Positions 5,131 to 5,452 of a DNA stretch of 5,452 nucleotides are shown piece by piece (position 1 is the stretch's first letter; each line of letters opens with the position of its first letter). The translations under genes were made by a program, and so were the position numbers. The stretch comes from an uncultured Eubacterium sp. (GTDB taxonomy: Bacteria > Bacillota > Clostridia > Lachnospirales > Lachnospiraceae), in the NCBI GenBank assembly GCA_905236225.1, contig CAJOPM010000137.1:1-5452 (forward strand), written 5' to 3'. The notes beneath the pieces were generated by a model that was not told the origin of the DNA, ran no database searches, and saw nothing but the letters and a program-made list of their open reading frames with translations.

Positions 5131-5452
5131 ATGCTCAAGATAGATTCAAATCTAATATGGACGATTATAAACATCATCATATTCTTTGTCCTGGTAAGAG
5201 CAGTATTGTTCAAGCCGATTGCCAAGATTATAAAGGAAAGAGAAGAGCTTGTAAAAGGCCAGCTTGATGAGGCGCGTCGCACCAATGAAGAGGCCGATGA
5301 GCTCAAAGCTCATTACGAAGAAACCATAAAGACGGCTAAGGATGAATCTATGCAGATCGTTAGGAGCGCAAGAGAGCGTGCGACCAAAGAGGCTCAGCAG
5401 ATGGCAATCGAGTCAGAGGAACGTTCTAAGCGAATGATTGAAAAGGCCGAAA
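5131..5452 (+). CDS. atpF: F0F1 ATP synthase subunit b (3' partial)
   Basis: The peripheral stalk subunit that links the membrane sector to F1. The frame begins at the ATG at 5131, 7 bases after the ribosome site AAGGAG (5118-5123), and runs off the window end after 107 codons. The family usually has about 160-170 residues, so roughly a third is missing. Residues about 8-26 (LIWTIINIIIFFVLVRAVL) are the single N-terminal membrane helix. The conserved FKPI turn follows at 27-30. The rest is a highly charged, Ala/Glu/Arg-rich helix (EEADELKAHYEETIKTAKDES...) typical of the dimeric coiled coil. It lies 23 bases after atpE. By convention atpH, atpA, atpG, atpD and atpC would follow outside the window. 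Confidence 0.95.
   Translation, partial: MLKIDSNLIWTIINIIIFFVLVRAVLFKPIAKIIKEREELVKGQLDEARRTNEEADELKAHYEETIKTAKDESMQIVRSARERATKEAQQMAIESEERSKRMIEKAE

Overview
The window looks like part of a Lachnospiraceae-type (Clostridia, Bacillota) chromosome. The grounds are a moderately AT-rich composition with frequent ATA and AGA codons, strong AGGAGG-type ribosome binding sites, a class B sortase next to a BspA-like leucine-rich-repeat surface protein, bacterial Ig-like and fibronectin type III repeats, and a Gram-positive-style F0 gene order. This is inferred from protein character, not from a database match. All genes read on the + strand.

Bases 1-4050 form a cell-surface module. It starts with the C-terminal part of a secreted Ig-like/FnIII repeat protein (1-1002, 5' end outside the window). 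Next comes a membrane-anchored class B sortase with an extra cytoplasmic N-terminal domain (1054-2187). Last is a 600-residue LRR surface protein (2193-3995) with a signal peptide, an eight-lysine tract, a serine-rich linker, and a C-terminal tail that looks like a non-canonical sorting signal (TPSTA, hydrophobic helix, KRKR). The sortase and LRR genes are 5 bases apart, so they are probably an enzyme/substrate pair in one transcript. A strong hairpin terminator (about 4012-4050) ends the module.

Bases 4051-5452 hold the start of the ATP synthase operon: atpB (a), atpE (c) and atpF (b, cut by the window end). No atpI lies before atpB. The intergenic region has a good sigma-A-type promoter with an extended -10 element. 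A CcpA/cre-like sequence overlaps its -35, and a short hairpin sits near the predicted 5' end of the mRNA. The atpB start is unusual. The perfect Shine-Dalgarno sequence overlaps the only upstream GTG, an ATA codon sits at the ideal distance, there is no in-frame ATG before codon 42, and an eight-codon leader reading frame ends on the GTG. The c subunit lacks the Gln and Ser ligands of known Na+-type rings, which suggests a proton-coupled enzyme.

Nothing here amounts to a clearly new system. The points most worth a second look are the regulatory layout and start codon of atpB, and the sortase/substrate pair with its TPSTA motif and cytoplasmic sortase domain.
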